Origin: Jannaschia sp. W003
Lineage (GTDB): Bacteria > Pseudomonadota > Alphaproteobacteria > Rhodobacterales > Rhodobacteraceae
Reading direction: 5' to 3'
Length of the DNA: 64,000 nt
NCBI RefSeq assembly: GCF_025144335.1
Contig: NZ_CP083539.1
Span: 249,501-313,500, forward strand
This document shows, in pieces, positions 56,164 through 64,000 of the stretch (position 1 is its first letter; every line of letters begins with the position of its first letter). The notes beneath the pieces were generated by a model. The model saw nothing but the letters and a program-made list of their open reading frames with translations, was not told where the DNA came from and searched no databases. A program made the position numbers and the translations under genes.

Positions 56164-57516
56164 ATGACCCAACCGACCGATCTCGCCGCCCTCGCCGGCG
56201 ACCTGCTCCATGCCGCCACCCGCGCCGGGGCCGACGGCGCCGACGCGCTCGCCGTGGACGGGGCCTCGGTCTCGGTGGACGTGCTGCGGGGCAAGCTCGA
56301 GCATGCGGAGCGCTCCGAGGGCGTGGAGATCGGCCTGCGCGTCTTCGTCGGCCACCGGCAGGCCTGCGTCAGCGCCTCGGACACCCGCCCCGAGACGCTG
56401 CGGACCATGGCCGAGCGCGCCGTGGCGATGGCCCGCGAGGCGCCCGAGGACCCCCACGCGGGCCTGGCCGACCCTTCGCAGCTGGCCGAAGCGTGGGACG
56501 CCGCCGCGCTCGACCTCGTGGACGGCGCCGAGGCCCCCTCTCCGGCCGAGCTGCAGGACTGGGCCGCACGGGCCGAGGCCGCGGCCCTCGCCGTGGACGG
56601 CATCGCGCAGGTGTCCAGCGCGGGCGCGGGCCACGGCGACCGGCGCATCCATCTGGCGGCCACCAACGGCTTCTCGGGCGGCTACCGCCGCACCGGCACC
56701 TCGCTGAGTTGCGTCGCCATCACCGGCGAGGGCACCGGCATGGAGCGCGACTACTACGGCGACAGCCGGGTGCATCGCGCCGACATGGACGACCCCGAGA
56801 CCGTGGGCCGCCGCGCCGCCGAGCGCACGGTCGCGCGGCGCGGCGCGCGCAAGCCCCCCACCGGCGCCTATCCCGTGCTTTACAACGAGCGCGTGGCGGG
56901 CGGCTTGATCGGGCACCTGCTCTCGGCGGTCAGCGGCTCGGCCGTGGCGCGCGGGGCCACTTTCCTGCGGGACGCGCTGGGCGAGGCGGTGCTGCCCGAG
57001 GGGATCGACGTCTGGGAGGACCCGCTTCTCGCCCGCATCTCCGCCTCGCGCCCCTTCGACGCGGAAGGGCTGCCGGTGGCGCGCCGGGACATCGTGCGCG
57101 GCGGCGTGCTCGAAGGCTGGACGCTGGACCTCGCCACGGCGCGCAAGCTGGGGATGCCGAGCACCGGGAACGCCGCGCGCGGCACCTCGGCGCCGCCCTC
57201 GCCCTCGGTGACCAACGTGCGGATGACCGAAGGCGCCGCGACCCGCGACGCACTCCTGCGTGAGATGGGCACGGGGCTGCTGGTCACCTCCATGATCGGC
57301 TCCTCGATCAACCCCACCACGGGCGACTACTCGCGCGGGGCGTCCGGCTTCTGGGTCGAGGGCGGCGAGATCGCCTACCCCGTCAACGAGTGCACCGTGG
57401 CGGGCAACCTGCGCGCGATGCTGCGGACCATCGCCCCCGCGAACGACGCCCGCCCCTGGGTGTCGCGCGCGGTCCCGAGCCTGCGCGTCGAGGGGCTGAC
57501 GATTGCGGGCGGCTGA
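56164..57516 (+). CDS. pmbA: TldD/PmbA family metalloprotease subunit (PmbA)
   Basis: A 450-residue protein of the TldD/PmbA family. The N-terminal domain has SVSVDVLRGKLEHAERSEG and GLRVFVGHRQACVSAS; the C-terminal half has NAARGTSAPPSPSVTN and SMIGSSINPTTGDYSRGASGFWVEGG. PmbA forms a heterodimer with TldD, the catalytic metalloprotease that processes modified peptides (microcins, lasso-type) and degrades unfolded peptides. Consistent with PmbA rather than TldD, no HExxxH motif is seen. A tldD gene is not in the window. Confidence 0.93.
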   Translation: MTQPTDLAALAGDLLHAATRAGADGADALAVDGASVSVDVLRGKLEHAERSEGVEIGLRVFVGHRQACVSASDTRPETLRTMAERAVAMAREAPEDPHAGLADPSQLAEAWDAAALDLVDGAEAPSPAELQDWAARAEAAALAVDGIAQVSSAGAGHGDRRIHLAATNGFSGGYRRTGTSLSCVAITGEGTGMERDYYGDSRVHRADMDDPETVGRRAAERTVARRGARKPPTGAYPVLYNERVAGGLIGHLLSAVSGSAVARGATFLRDALGEAVLPEGIDVWEDPLLARISASRPFDAEGLPVARRDIVRGGVLEGWTLDLATARKLGMPSTGNAARGTSAPPSPSVTNVRMTEGAATRDALLREMGTGLLVTSMIGSSINPTTGDYSRGASGFWVEGGEIAYPVNECTVAGNLRAMLRTIAPANDARPWVSRAVPSLRVEGLTIAGG

Positions 57517-58279
57517 CGGCGACCGCGCGCTGCTGGAGCGGGCGGCCCGCGAGGCGGGGCGCATCGCCATGGGCTTCTGGCGGCGCTCTCCAGAGGTCTG
57601 GCAGAAGGGCGACCAGGGCCCCGTCACCGAGGCCGACCTCGCCGTCGATGCCATGCTGCGCGAGATGCTGCTGGAGGCGCGCCCGGGCTACGGCTGGATC
57701 TCCGAGGAGAGCCGCGCCGTGGACCGGGGCGCCGAGCGGGTGTTCGTGGTAGATCCCATCGACGGCACCCGCGCCTTCGTGGAGGGCGGGCCGGACTTCA
57801 CCCATGCGCTCGCCGTGGTGGAGCGCGGCGCGCCCGTGGCCGCCGCGGTGTTCCAGCCCGCGAAGGGCCGCCTGTGGAGCGCGGCATCGGGGGCGGGCGC
57901 CACGTTGAACGGCGACGCGCTCGCGCCCTCGGGGCGCACGGCGCTGGAGGGGGCCGCCGTGCTGGCCGCCAAGGTCGCCGAGCGGCCCGAGCACTGGCGC
58001 GCGGCGCCCGGCTTCCGCCGCAGCTTCCGCTCCTCGCTGGCCCTGCGCATGGCGCTGGTGGCCGAGGGGCGCGTGGACGGCATGATGACCCTGCGCCCCT
58101 GCTGGGAGTGGGACATCGCCGCCGGCGCGCTTCTGTGCCTCGAGGCGGGCGCCTCGGCTACGGACCGCCATGGCGATGCCTTGCGCTTCGCCAACCCTCA
58201 TCCGCAGGTGGCGGGCGTCCTGGCGGGAACCCCGGGCGTCCACGCCGCGCTTCTGGACCGTCTCGCTCCGGCCCGCTAG
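57503..58279 (+). CDS. cysQ: 3'(2'),5'-bisphosphate nucleotidase / inositol monophosphatase family (CysQ-like)
   Basis: A 258-residue Mg-dependent phosphatase. KGDQGPVTEADLAVD and the metal-binding DPIDGTRAFVEGG block are the family motifs, and RPCWEWDIAAGALLCLEAG is the second. It may hydrolyse PAP (recycling the by-product of sulfotransferases) or inositol phosphates. It begins with a TTG at 57503 that overlaps pmbA by 14 bp; no in-frame ATG gives a full domain. If it is CysQ, the PAP made by the two sulfotransferases would be its substrate. Confidence 0.85.
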   Translation: MRAADGDRALLERAAREAGRIAMGFWRRSPEVWQKGDQGPVTEADLAVDAMLREMLLEARPGYGWISEESRAVDRGAERVFVVDPIDGTRAFVEGGPDFTHALAVVERGAPVAAAVFQPAKGRLWSAASGAGATLNGDALAPSGRTALEGAAVLAAKVAERPEHWRAAPGFRRSFRSSLALRMALVAEGRVDGMMTLRPCWEWDIAAGALLCLEAGASATDRHGDALRFANPHPQVAGVLAGTPGVHAALLDRLAPAR

Positions 58280-58307
58280 GCGGAGGCGAGCCAACAGGAG
58301 AGTCCCG

Positions 58308-58556
58308 ATGCCCCAACAGCGCCTGCACCTCGTCTTCGGCGGCGAGCTGGTGAACCCGCAGTCGACGCAGTTCGCCGACCCCTCCAAGATCCACATGGTC
58401 GGCATGTTCCCCGACTACGCCTCGGCCTACGACGCGTGGAAGCGCGAGGCCCAGCGCACCGTGGACGACGCCCACGCCCGCTACTTCATCGCCCACATCC
58501 ACCGCCTGCGCGACGAGGAGCGCGAGGCGAGCCCCACCGAGGAGCTGGGCGCCTGA
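58308..58556 (+). CDS. DUF4170 family protein (82 aa)
   Basis: An 82-residue protein with MPQQRLHLVFGGELVNP, FADPSKIHMVGMFPDYASAYDAWKREAQ and RYFIAHIHRLRDEE, the DUF4170 pattern. It is a small alphaproteobacterial family nearly always between cysQ-like and waaA genes. Function unknown; the genomic link suggests a role in LPS core/lipid A synthesis or its regulation. AGGAGAG precedes the ATG. The stop overlaps the apparent waaA start. Confidence 0.88.
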   Translation: MPQQRLHLVFGGELVNPQSTQFADPSKIHMVGMFPDYASAYDAWKREAQRTVDDAHARYFIAHIHRLRDEEREASPTEELGA

Positions 58557-59848
58557 GCACCCGGCCCCCGCGCTCGGCGGCGCTCGGCGCCTACCTCGCC
58601 GCGTCGGCCCGCGCCGCGCCGCTGGCCGAGCGCGCGCTGCGCCGCCGCCTCGCCGACGGCAAGGAGGACGCCCCGCGAATGGACGAGCGCCGCGGCATCG
58701 CCTCCGAGCCGCGCCCCGAGGGGCCGCTGGTCTGGCTCCACGGGGCCTCCGTGGGCGAGACGCTGTCGCTGCTGGAGATGATCCGCCGCATGGGCGAGGA
58801 GCGGCCCGACCTCCACTTCCTCGTCACCTCCGGCACGGTCACCTCCGCGGGCCTCTTGGCCACGCGGATGCCGCCGCGCACGGTGCACCAGTACCTGCCC
58901 ATGGACGTGCGCCCCTGGGTGCGCCGCTTCCTCGACCACTGGTGCCCCGACCTCGCGGTGCTGGCCGAGAGCGAGCTGTGGCCCGCGCTGATCCACGAGA
59001 CCCACCGCCGCGGCACCCCCCTCGCGCTGCTGAACGCGCGCATGACCGAGCGCTCGTTCCGCCGCTGGGCGCGCTTCGGACGCGGCGCGGCGCATTCGCT
59101 GCTCGCCCGCGTGGACCACGTGCAGGCGCAGGACGCGCTGACCGCCGAGCGGCTGCGCGCGCTTGGGCTGGACCCAGCGAAGCTGGAGATCACCGGCACG
59201 CTGAAGGAGGGCACGGCCGCGCTCGCCCACGACGAGGACGCCCTCGCGCAGCTGCGCGCCGAGACGGTGGGCCGGCCCGTGTGGCTGGCCGCCTCGACCC
59301 ACGAGGGCGAGGAGGCGCTGGCCGCCGCGGCCCACGGCCACGCGCTGCGCTCCTGGACGCGGCTCCTGATGATCCTCGTGCCGCGCCACCCCGACCGCGC
59401 GCCCGCCATCGCGGGCGGCCTACGCGCGGCGGGCTGGAAGGTGGCGCGCCGCTCTTCGGGCGAGCCGATCCGCCCCGAGACGCAGGTCTACCTGGCCGAC
59501 ACCATGGGCGAGCTGGGCCTGTGGTACCGGCTGGCCCCCGTCAGCTTCGTGGGCGGCAGCCTGGTGCCGGTGGGCGGGCACAACCCGTTCGAGCCCGCCG
59601 CGCTCGGATCGGCCATCCTCCACGGCTCCCACGTCGAGAACTTCGCCGACATCTACCGCCGCCTCCAGGACGCGGGCGGCGCGCGCGAGGTGGACGGCGA
59701 GGGGCTGGGCCGCGTCCTCGCCGAGGTGCTGGAGCCGGACGCCGCCGCGCGCATGGCCCATGCCGCCTGGGAGGTCTGCTCCTCGGGCGCGGACGTGACC
59801 GAGAACGCGCTCGACCTTCTGTTCGCCATGCTGGACGGCGTGGATTGA
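58553..59848 (+). CDS. waaA: 3-deoxy-D-manno-octulosonic acid (Kdo) transferase
   Basis: A glycosyltransferase that attaches Kdo to lipid A at the inner membrane. GPLVWLHGASVGETLSLL, LVTSGTVTSAG, YLPMDVRPWVRRFLDHW, ESELWPALI and SFVGGSLVPVGGHNPFEPAALG are all present. The expected N-terminus (STRPPRSAALGAYLAASA) needs a start near 58553, where only a CTG overlapping the DUF4170 stop (CTGA) is available, with GGAG at 58541-58544 eight bases upstream. The next in-frame ATG, 58679, would remove about 42 residues. At 58553 the protein has 431 residues. Confidence 0.86.
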   Translation: MSTRPPRSAALGAYLAASARAAPLAERALRRRLADGKEDAPRMDERRGIASEPRPEGPLVWLHGASVGETLSLLEMIRRMGEERPDLHFLVTSGTVTSAGLLATRMPPRTVHQYLPMDVRPWVRRFLDHWCPDLAVLAESELWPALIHETHRRGTPLALLNARMTERSFRRWARFGRGAAHSLLARVDHVQAQDALTAERLRALGLDPAKLEITGTLKEGTAALAHDEDALAQLRAETVGRPVWLAASTHEGEEALAAAAHGHALRSWTRLLMILVPRHPDRAPAIAGGLRAAGWKVARRSSGEPIRPETQVYLADTMGELGLWYRLAPVSFVGGSLVPVGGHNPFEPAALGSAILHGSHVENFADIYRRLQDAGGAREVDGEGLGRVLAEVLEPDAAARMAHAAWEVCSSGADVTENALDLLFAMLDGVD

Positions 59849-60804
59849 AGGCGCCCGGCTTCTGGTCGCGCCCGCCGGGCGTGGCATCTGCGCTGCTCGC
59901 GCCCCTGGGCGCGCTCTACGCGGCGGCGACCGCGCGGCGCGTGACCCGCTCCGGCCTACGCGTCGGCGTGCCGGTGATCTCGGTCGGCAACCTCTCGGCG
60001 GGGGGCACCGGCAAGACGCCGGTGGCGATGGACCTCCTGGGCCGCATCCCCGGCGCCCACGCGGTCACCCGCGGCCATGGCGGGCGGCTCGCGGGCCCCG
60101 TCCGGGTCGATCCGAGCACGCACACCGCGGCCGACGTGGGCGACGAGCCGCTGCTGCTCGCCGCCTTCGCGCCCACTTGGGTCGCCCGCGACCGGGCCGC
60201 GGGGGCGCGCGCCGCAGAGGCCGCGGGTGCACGGGCGATCGTGCTCGACGACGCGCACCAGAACCCGGCGCTGCGGAAGGACCTGAGCATCGTGGTGGTC
60301 GACGCCGAGGCCGGCTGGGGCAACGGACGCACGATCCCCGCCGGGCCGCTGCGCGAGCCGGTGGCGGCGGGCCTCGCGCGGGCCGACCTCGTGGTGTCGC
60401 TGGGCCCGACGGCGGCGCAGGCGGCGCTGTCGCTGCCCTCCGCCCTGCCCCGCGCGCGCGGGCACCTGGCCCCGCTGCGGACCGGCATGGACTGGCAGGG
60501 CCTGCCGGTCTTCGCCTTCGCCGGGATCGGGCGCCCCGAGAAGTTCTTCGCCACGCTGGAGGCGCTGGGGGCCGACCTGCGCGGCACGGAGGCGCTGGCC
60601 GACCACCAGCCGCTGACCACCGCGCTGTGCCTGCGGCTGGGCGAGCGGGCCGCGCAGCTCGGCGCCCAGCCGGTGACGACGGAGAAGGACGCGGTGCGCC
60701 TGCCCGCGGGCCTGCGGGGCCGCGTGCTCGTGCTGCCGGTGCGGGTGGCCTGGGACGACGACGCCGCCCTGGGGGCGGCGCTGGAGGGGCTCGGCATCCC
60801 CTGA
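59845..60804 (+). CDS. lpxK: Tetraacyldisaccharide 4'-kinase
   Basis: A 319-residue kinase that phosphorylates the 4' position of the lipid A disaccharide precursor. The P-loop is VGNLSAGGTGKTP, preceded by the VPVISVGN strand, and VDPSTHTAADVGDEPLLLA, LDDAHQNP and VVDAEAGWGNGRTIPAGPLREP are the family blocks. The start is TTG 59845, overlapping the waaA stop (TTGA). Its position directly after waaA is standard. A GC-rich hairpin follows. Confidence 0.93.
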   Translation: MKAPGFWSRPPGVASALLAPLGALYAAATARRVTRSGLRVGVPVISVGNLSAGGTGKTPVAMDLLGRIPGAHAVTRGHGGRLAGPVRVDPSTHTAADVGDEPLLLAAFAPTWVARDRAAGARAAEAAGARAIVLDDAHQNPALRKDLSIVVVDAEAGWGNGRTIPAGPLREPVAAGLARADLVVSLGPTAAQAALSLPSALPRARGHLAPLRTGMDWQGLPVFAFAGIGRPEKFFATLEALGADLRGTEALADHQPLTTALCLRLGERAAQLGAQPVTTEKDAVRLPAGLRGRVLVLPVRVAWDDDAALGAALEGLGIP

Positions 60805-60808
60805 GGGC

Positions 60809-60835
60809 GGGGGCGGGCGCCGCGCGCCCGCCCCC
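60809..60835. terminator. GC hairpin between lpxK and the dsbA-like gene
   Basis: GGGGGCGGGCGC (60809-60820) pairs with GCGCCCGCCCCC (60824-60835), a perfect 12-bp stem with a 3-nt loop, between two convergent genes. It can form in both directions and is followed by a run of C rather than U. Confidence 0.6.
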
Positions 60836-60846
60836 CCCCGTGTGGT

Positions 60847-61506
60847 TCAGCTCGCCGCGGCGTCGATCAGCTCGCCCAGCGCGTCGAGGCTCATGTTGCC
60901 CGAGTGGACCTCGCCGTCGATCACGAACGAGGGCGTCGACTTGATGCCGTCGGCGCCCGCGTTCGCCTCGTACCAGTTCACCAGCCCCTGCGCCTGCTCG
61001 GCGTCCTGGAGGCAGGCGTCCAGCTCGGCCTGGCTCAGCCCGGCCTGGAGGCCCAGCTTCTTGAGCGCGTCGGCCACCTCGGCCGGCTCGCCGGCGCGGG
61101 CCCAGTTCGACTGCTGCGCGTAGATCAGGTCGGCGATGCCGAAGTACCGCTCGGGCCCGCCGCAGCGGGCGATCATCGCGGCCCAGAGGCCGTAGCGGTC
61201 GAAGAACACCTCGCGGTAGGTGAAGTGCACCCGCCCGGTGTCGACGTACTCGCGCCGGAAGTCCTTGAAGGTCTCCTGGTGGAACGCCGCGCAGTGCGGG
61301 CAGGTGAACGAGGCGTACTCCACCACCTTCACGGGGGCGTTCGGGTCGCCGAGCGTGATGTCCTCGATCTCCGACGTGCCTTGGGCGTTGGCGGCCGAGA
61401 TGCCGGGCAGCAGGCCCGGATCGCCGGGCTTGCCGCCGGGCCAGAAGCCGATCGCGAGGCCGCCGGTCACGATCGTTCCGGCGAGAAGCAGGTTGCGTCT
61501 GTTCAT
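60847..61506 (-). CDS. DsbA-family thiol:disulfide oxidoreductase, exported
   Basis: A 219-residue thioredoxin-fold protein with a twin-Arg-like N-terminus (MNRRNLLLAGTIVTGGLAIG), then GDPNAPVKVVEYASFTCPHCAAFH. The CPHC active site is C69-C72. Insertion helix and cis-Pro (GIKSTPSFVIDG) follow. It belongs to the DsbA/27-kDa outer-membrane-protein-like (BdbD) group and likely forms or isomerises disulfides in the periplasm. The RR-N-LL signal could mark Tat or Sec export. Confidence 0.9.
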   Translation of the reverse strand: MNRRNLLLAGTIVTGGLAIGFWPGGKPGDPGLLPGISAANAQGTSEIEDITLGDPNAPVKVVEYASFTCPHCAAFHQETFKDFRREYVDTGRVHFTYREVFFDRYGLWAAMIARCGGPERYFGIADLIYAQQSNWARAGEPAEVADALKKLGLQAGLSQAELDACLQDAEQAQGLVNWYEANAGADGIKSTPSFVIDGEVHSGNMSLDALGELIDAAAS

Positions 61507-61631
61507 GGGTGTCTCCTCGGGGCGCGGGGCCCTCTTGCCTGTGGGGTGAATGTCTGTGCGGGTGGCGGGCGGTTCAACCGGTCCCTGCCCGGATCGGGGC
61601 GCGTATGCGATGACGGGCCGCCGCCAGTGTC

Positions 61632-62150
61632 CTACCGGCCACCTTCGCGCGCCAGGAAGCTGGTGCCCAGCCGCTCCAGCGCCGCACGAAGGCCATCGTC
61701 GGCCACGCCCTCGGCGCGGGCGCGGGCCTCGGCCACGGCGGCGGCGGGCGGCTCCGCGCGCGCGCGCGGCGCGGGGTCGAAGGCGGCCTGCCCTTCCGCG
61801 AAGCCGGTGGGCGCGGTCTGGGTGATCTGGATCGCGGCGATGGCGTTGTAGCCGTAGCAGCTGTTCACCCGCTCGCGCAGCTGCGGCAGGCGCATCTGCA
61901 GTACGGGGGCCTGGGCGCCCGTGGTCAGCAGCACCAGCGTGGCGCCGAGGCCCTTGCGCGGATGGGTCACCTTCACAGGGCGGCAGATCGCGGCCACGTC
62001 GCGGCCCGCGAACTCGGCCCAGTGGGTCAGGAGCCGCAGCTCCGCGAAGCCCCGGCTCTCGCCGGCGCGGCGGATCGTGCGGTCCACCAGCGTGCCCACG
62101 GCGCGGGGGGCGCCGCCGCGGCGCGGTGCTCGGGGGCCTGTCGCTTTCAT
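61632..62150 (-). CDS. DciA-like DUF721 protein
   Basis: A 172-residue protein with the DUF721 domain (GTLVDRTIRRAGESRGFAELRLLTHWAEFAGRDVA and GATLVLLTTGAQAPVLQMRLPQLRERVNSCYGYNAI). DUF721/DciA proteins load the replicative helicase DnaB in bacteria lacking DnaC; the N-terminal KH-like domain is what is visible. The Ala/Glu-rich C-terminal part may contact DnaB. ATG 62150 gives the natural N-terminus MKATGPRAPR; it diverges from mutY across 41 bp. Confidence 0.85.
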   Translation of the reverse strand: MKATGPRAPRRGGAPRAVGTLVDRTIRRAGESRGFAELRLLTHWAEFAGRDVAAICRPVKVTHPRKGLGATLVLLTTGAQAPVLQMRLPQLRERVNSCYGYNAIAAIQITQTAPTGFAEGQAAFDPAPRARAEPPAAAVAEARARAEGVADDGLRAALERLGTSFLAREGGR

Positions 62151-62191
62151 GGCGGCGATCCTACATCGGGCGTGGAGCCGGGGGAAACGGG

Positions 62192-63283
62192 ATGCACACA
62201 CGGATGCGTGAGACGGCGGCGCTGCGCGAGTGGTACGACGTACACGCCCGCGCCATGCCGTGGCGCGTGCCGCCCGGCGAGGCCCGCGCGCCCGACGCTT
62301 ACGCGGTGTGGCTCTCGGAGGTGATGCTCCAGCAGACCACGGTGGCAGCCGTACGGGACTACCATGCGAAGTTCCTCGCCCTCTGGCCGGACGTCCACGC
62401 GCTGGCGGAGGCCGAGGACGGCGCGGTGATGGCCGCCTGGGCGGGGCTGGGCTACTACGCCCGCGCCCGCAACCTGCTGACCTGCGCGCGCACCGTCTCG
62501 CGCGAGATGGGGGGCCGGTTCCCGGACACCGAAGCGGGCCTCCGCGTCCTGCCCGGCATCGGCGCCTACACGGCGGCGGCCATCGCCTCGATCGCCTTCG
62601 GGCGCCGCGCCGTGGTGGTGGACGGCAACGTGGAGCGGGTGGTCGCGCGTCTCCGCGCCATCGAGACGCCGCTGCCCGCCGCCCGCCCCGCGATCCGCGA
62701 GGCGGCGGACGCCCTCACCCCCGCCGAGCGGCCGGGCGACCACGCGCAGGCGATGATGGACCTCGGTGCCACGGTTTGCACGCCGCGCGCGCCGTCCTGC
62801 CTCCTCTGCCCCGTGGCCGCGTGGTGCGAGGGGCGCGAAAGGGGAATCGCCGCCGCCCTCCCCCGCAAGGCGCCCAAGCGCGAGCGGCCCACGCGCCGGG
62901 GCTTCGCCTACGCGGCCCGCAGCGGGGCCGAGTGGCTGTTGGAGCGGCGGCCCGAGCGCGGCCTCCTCGGCGGCACGCTCGCGTTCCCCGTCTCCGACTG
63001 GTCCGAGGCGCCCGATCCCGCCCCGCCCTTCGCCGCCGACTGGCGCGCGGCCGGCACGGTGCGGCACGGGTTCACCCACTTCCACCTCGAACTGGACGTG
63101 ATGGTGACCGAGTGCCGGGGCAACCCCGACCGCGGGGCGTGGGCACCGCTGGACCCGGCGGCCCTCCCGACGCTCTTCGCGAAGGTGCATGCCGCCGCGT
63201 CGGATCGTCTCAGCCCCCCGGGGGGCGTTGAGGCGGAGCCCGCCGCCGGCCTATCCTCCGCCGCGACCCGGAGCCGACCATGA
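62192..63283 (+). CDS. mutY: A/G-specific adenine DNA glycosylase
   Basis: A 363-residue base-excision repair enzyme that removes adenine mispaired with 8-oxoguanine. WLSEVMLQQTTVAAVRDYHAKF holds the catalytic Glu block, LPGIGAYTAAAIASIAFG is the helix-hairpin-helix, VVVDGNVERVVARL the catalytic Asp, and CTPRAPSCLLCPVAAWC (C-x6-C-x2-C-x5-C) the [4Fe-4S] cluster. The C-terminal Nudix-like domain recognises 8-oxoG. I use ATG 62192 with the nearby GGGGGAAACGG as RBS; 62126 and 62204 are alternatives. The stop overlaps the next gene (ATGA). Confidence 0.94.
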   Translation: MHTRMRETAALREWYDVHARAMPWRVPPGEARAPDAYAVWLSEVMLQQTTVAAVRDYHAKFLALWPDVHALAEAEDGAVMAAWAGLGYYARARNLLTCARTVSREMGGRFPDTEAGLRVLPGIGAYTAAAIASIAFGRRAVVVDGNVERVVARLRAIETPLPAARPAIREAADALTPAERPGDHAQAMMDLGATVCTPRAPSCLLCPVAAWCEGRERGIAAALPRKAPKRERPTRRGFAYAARSGAEWLLERRPERGLLGGTLAFPVSDWSEAPDPAPPFAADWRAAGTVRHGFTHFHLELDVMVTECRGNPDRGAWAPLDPAALPTLFAKVHAAASDRLSPPGGVEAEPAAGLSSAATRSRP

Positions 63284-64000
63284 CCCACGCCGTTCCCGAC
63301 GAGGCCGTCCGAAGCCCCCTGCGCGCGCTGCCCTTCTGGCTGTCGCTGACGCTGGTGCCCGTGATCTGGACAGCCGCCATGCTGGGCGGCTGGTGGGTGC
63401 TGGCCGTGCCGATCTACGCCTGGGGCGCCTTCGCGCTGCTCGATGCGGCGGCCGGGCTGGAGGAGGGCAACCCCGACCCGCTGATGGACCGGAGCGGCCT
63501 CGGCTGGTACCGCGCGATCACATTGATCTGGGGGCCGGTGCAGTTCCTGACCCTGTTCGCCCTGATCGCCTACGCCACCCGCGCGCCGCATCTGGGGGCG
63601 TGGGAGCTGGGGGGCCTGTTCTTCGGCATGGGCGTGCTGGGCGGCACGATCGGCATCAACTACGCCCACGAGCTGATGCACCAGCGCCCGAAGTTGGACC
63701 GATGGCTCGCCGACCTCCTGCTGGCGATGGTGCTCTACGGGCACTTCCGCTCCGAGCACCTGCTGGTCCACCATCGCTACGTGGCCACGCCGCGCGACCC
63801 GGCCACGGCGCGCTACAACGAGGGCTTCCACCGCTTCTACCCCCGCGTCCTGCGCGAGAGCCTCGTGTCCGCCTGGAAGGCCGAGGCGGCGATGCTGGCG
63901 CGCAAGTCCCTGCCTGCGCACCACCGGTCGAACCCGTTCTGGCGCTACGCCGCGCTGCAGGGCGCCATGCTGCTGCTCGCCCTCCTCGTCGGCGGCTGGG
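63280..64000 (+). CDS. Alkane 1-monooxygenase (AlkB-like), 5' part only
   Basis: The gene starts at ATG 63280 (overlapping the mutY stop) and is open to the window edge, with about 240 residues visible. There are four to five hydrophobic segments. The diiron His motifs are seen as NYAHELMHQ and, further on, FRSEHLLVHHRYVATPRDPATARYNEGF. This is the fatty-acid desaturase/alkane hydroxylase superfamily, more like AlkB than the desaturases because of HELMHQ and EHLLVHH. It oxidises n-alkanes or fatty acids at the inner membrane. Confidence 0.88.
   Translation, partial: MTHAVPDEAVRSPLRALPFWLSLTLVPVIWTAAMLGGWWVLAVPIYAWGAFALLDAAAGLEEGNPDPLMDRSGLGWYRAITLIWGPVQFLTLFALIAYATRAPHLGAWELGGLFFGMGVLGGTIGINYAHELMHQRPKLDRWLADLLLAMVLYGHFRSEHLLVHHRYVATPRDPATARYNEGFHRFYPRVLRESLVSAWKAEAAMLARKSLPAHHRSNPFWRYAALQGAMLLLALLVGGW

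Noticed and set aside
62126..62191. Longer mutY start at 62126
   Set aside because: The 22 extra residues (MLGGLSLSWRRS...) overlap the divergent DciA-like gene and have no RBS; ATG 62192 gives the normal MutY N-terminus.

Overview
This window comes from a high-GC alphaproteobacterial chromosome, most likely a member of the Rhodobacteraceae/Roseobacter group. The evidence is the ethylmalonyl-CoA pathway (ccr, ecm, mch, an mcl2-like gene), an HvrA-type H-NS protein, an Odc-type ornithine decarboxylase, a LuxI/LuxR pair preceded by a small ORF, TauE followed by a TIGR02186 protein, and the pmbA-cysQ-DUF4170-waaA-lpxK order. Coding is dense, with many ATGA/GTGA/TTGA overlaps. I see no tRNA, rRNA, CRISPR array, transposase or phage gene.

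Layout. 0-4.4 kb: nucleoside/sugar ABC permeases, purine nucleoside phosphorylase, a TauE-type exporter with its TIGR02186 partner, and a cupin. 4.4-8.3 kb (minus): SDR, RecD-like helicase, LuxI, LuxR and a 63-aa ORF. 8.5-16 kb: crotonyl-CoA carboxylase/reductase, an acyltransferase, an exported esterase, ethylmalonyl-CoA mutase, HvrA and DeoD. 16-25 kb: ornithine decarboxylase, a peroxiredoxin-like protein, and an sdhCDAB operon in which three predicted lipoproteins and a sulfotransferase lie between sdhA and sdhB. 25-30.6 kb: a DUF4344 metallopeptidase, mesaconyl-CoA hydratase, an NnrU-like protein, a malyl-CoA thioesterase/lyase, small proteins and mdh. 30.6-43 kb: sucC, an exported protein, sucD, a membrane protein, an antisense sulfotransferase, sucA, sucB, a low-GC orphan gene, a rhodanese, small membrane proteins and lpdA. 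43-50 kb: a TerB-like protein, exonuclease III, a thioredoxin-TPR protein, a Lon-N protein, a Trm112-like protein, a UbiH-type monooxygenase, an amidase and an aminotransferase. 50-64 kb: ftsK, lolA, DUF2125, pmbA, cysQ, DUF4170, waaA, lpxK, a DsbA-type protein, a DciA-like protein, mutY and a truncated alkB-type gene at the window edge.

How it fits together. Succinate dehydrogenase, malate dehydrogenase, succinyl-CoA synthetase and 2-oxoglutarate dehydrogenase, with a nearby E3, supply much of the TCA cycle. The ethylmalonyl-CoA genes feed acetyl-CoA carbon into that cycle through propionyl-CoA/succinyl-CoA and glyoxylate/malate chemistry. LuxI/LuxR provides quorum sensing. FtsK, LolA, WaaA, LpxK and DsbA serve division and envelope assembly.

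The features most worth following up are a TTAA-N7-TTAA (CtrA-like) site in front of the luxR operon, twin TGTGATCACA-type palindromes 21 bp apart upstream of sucC, the non-sdh genes embedded in the sdh operon, the AT-richer orphan membrane gene after sucB, and three families of short intergenic repeats. I did not find a clearly new multi-gene defence or mobile system.
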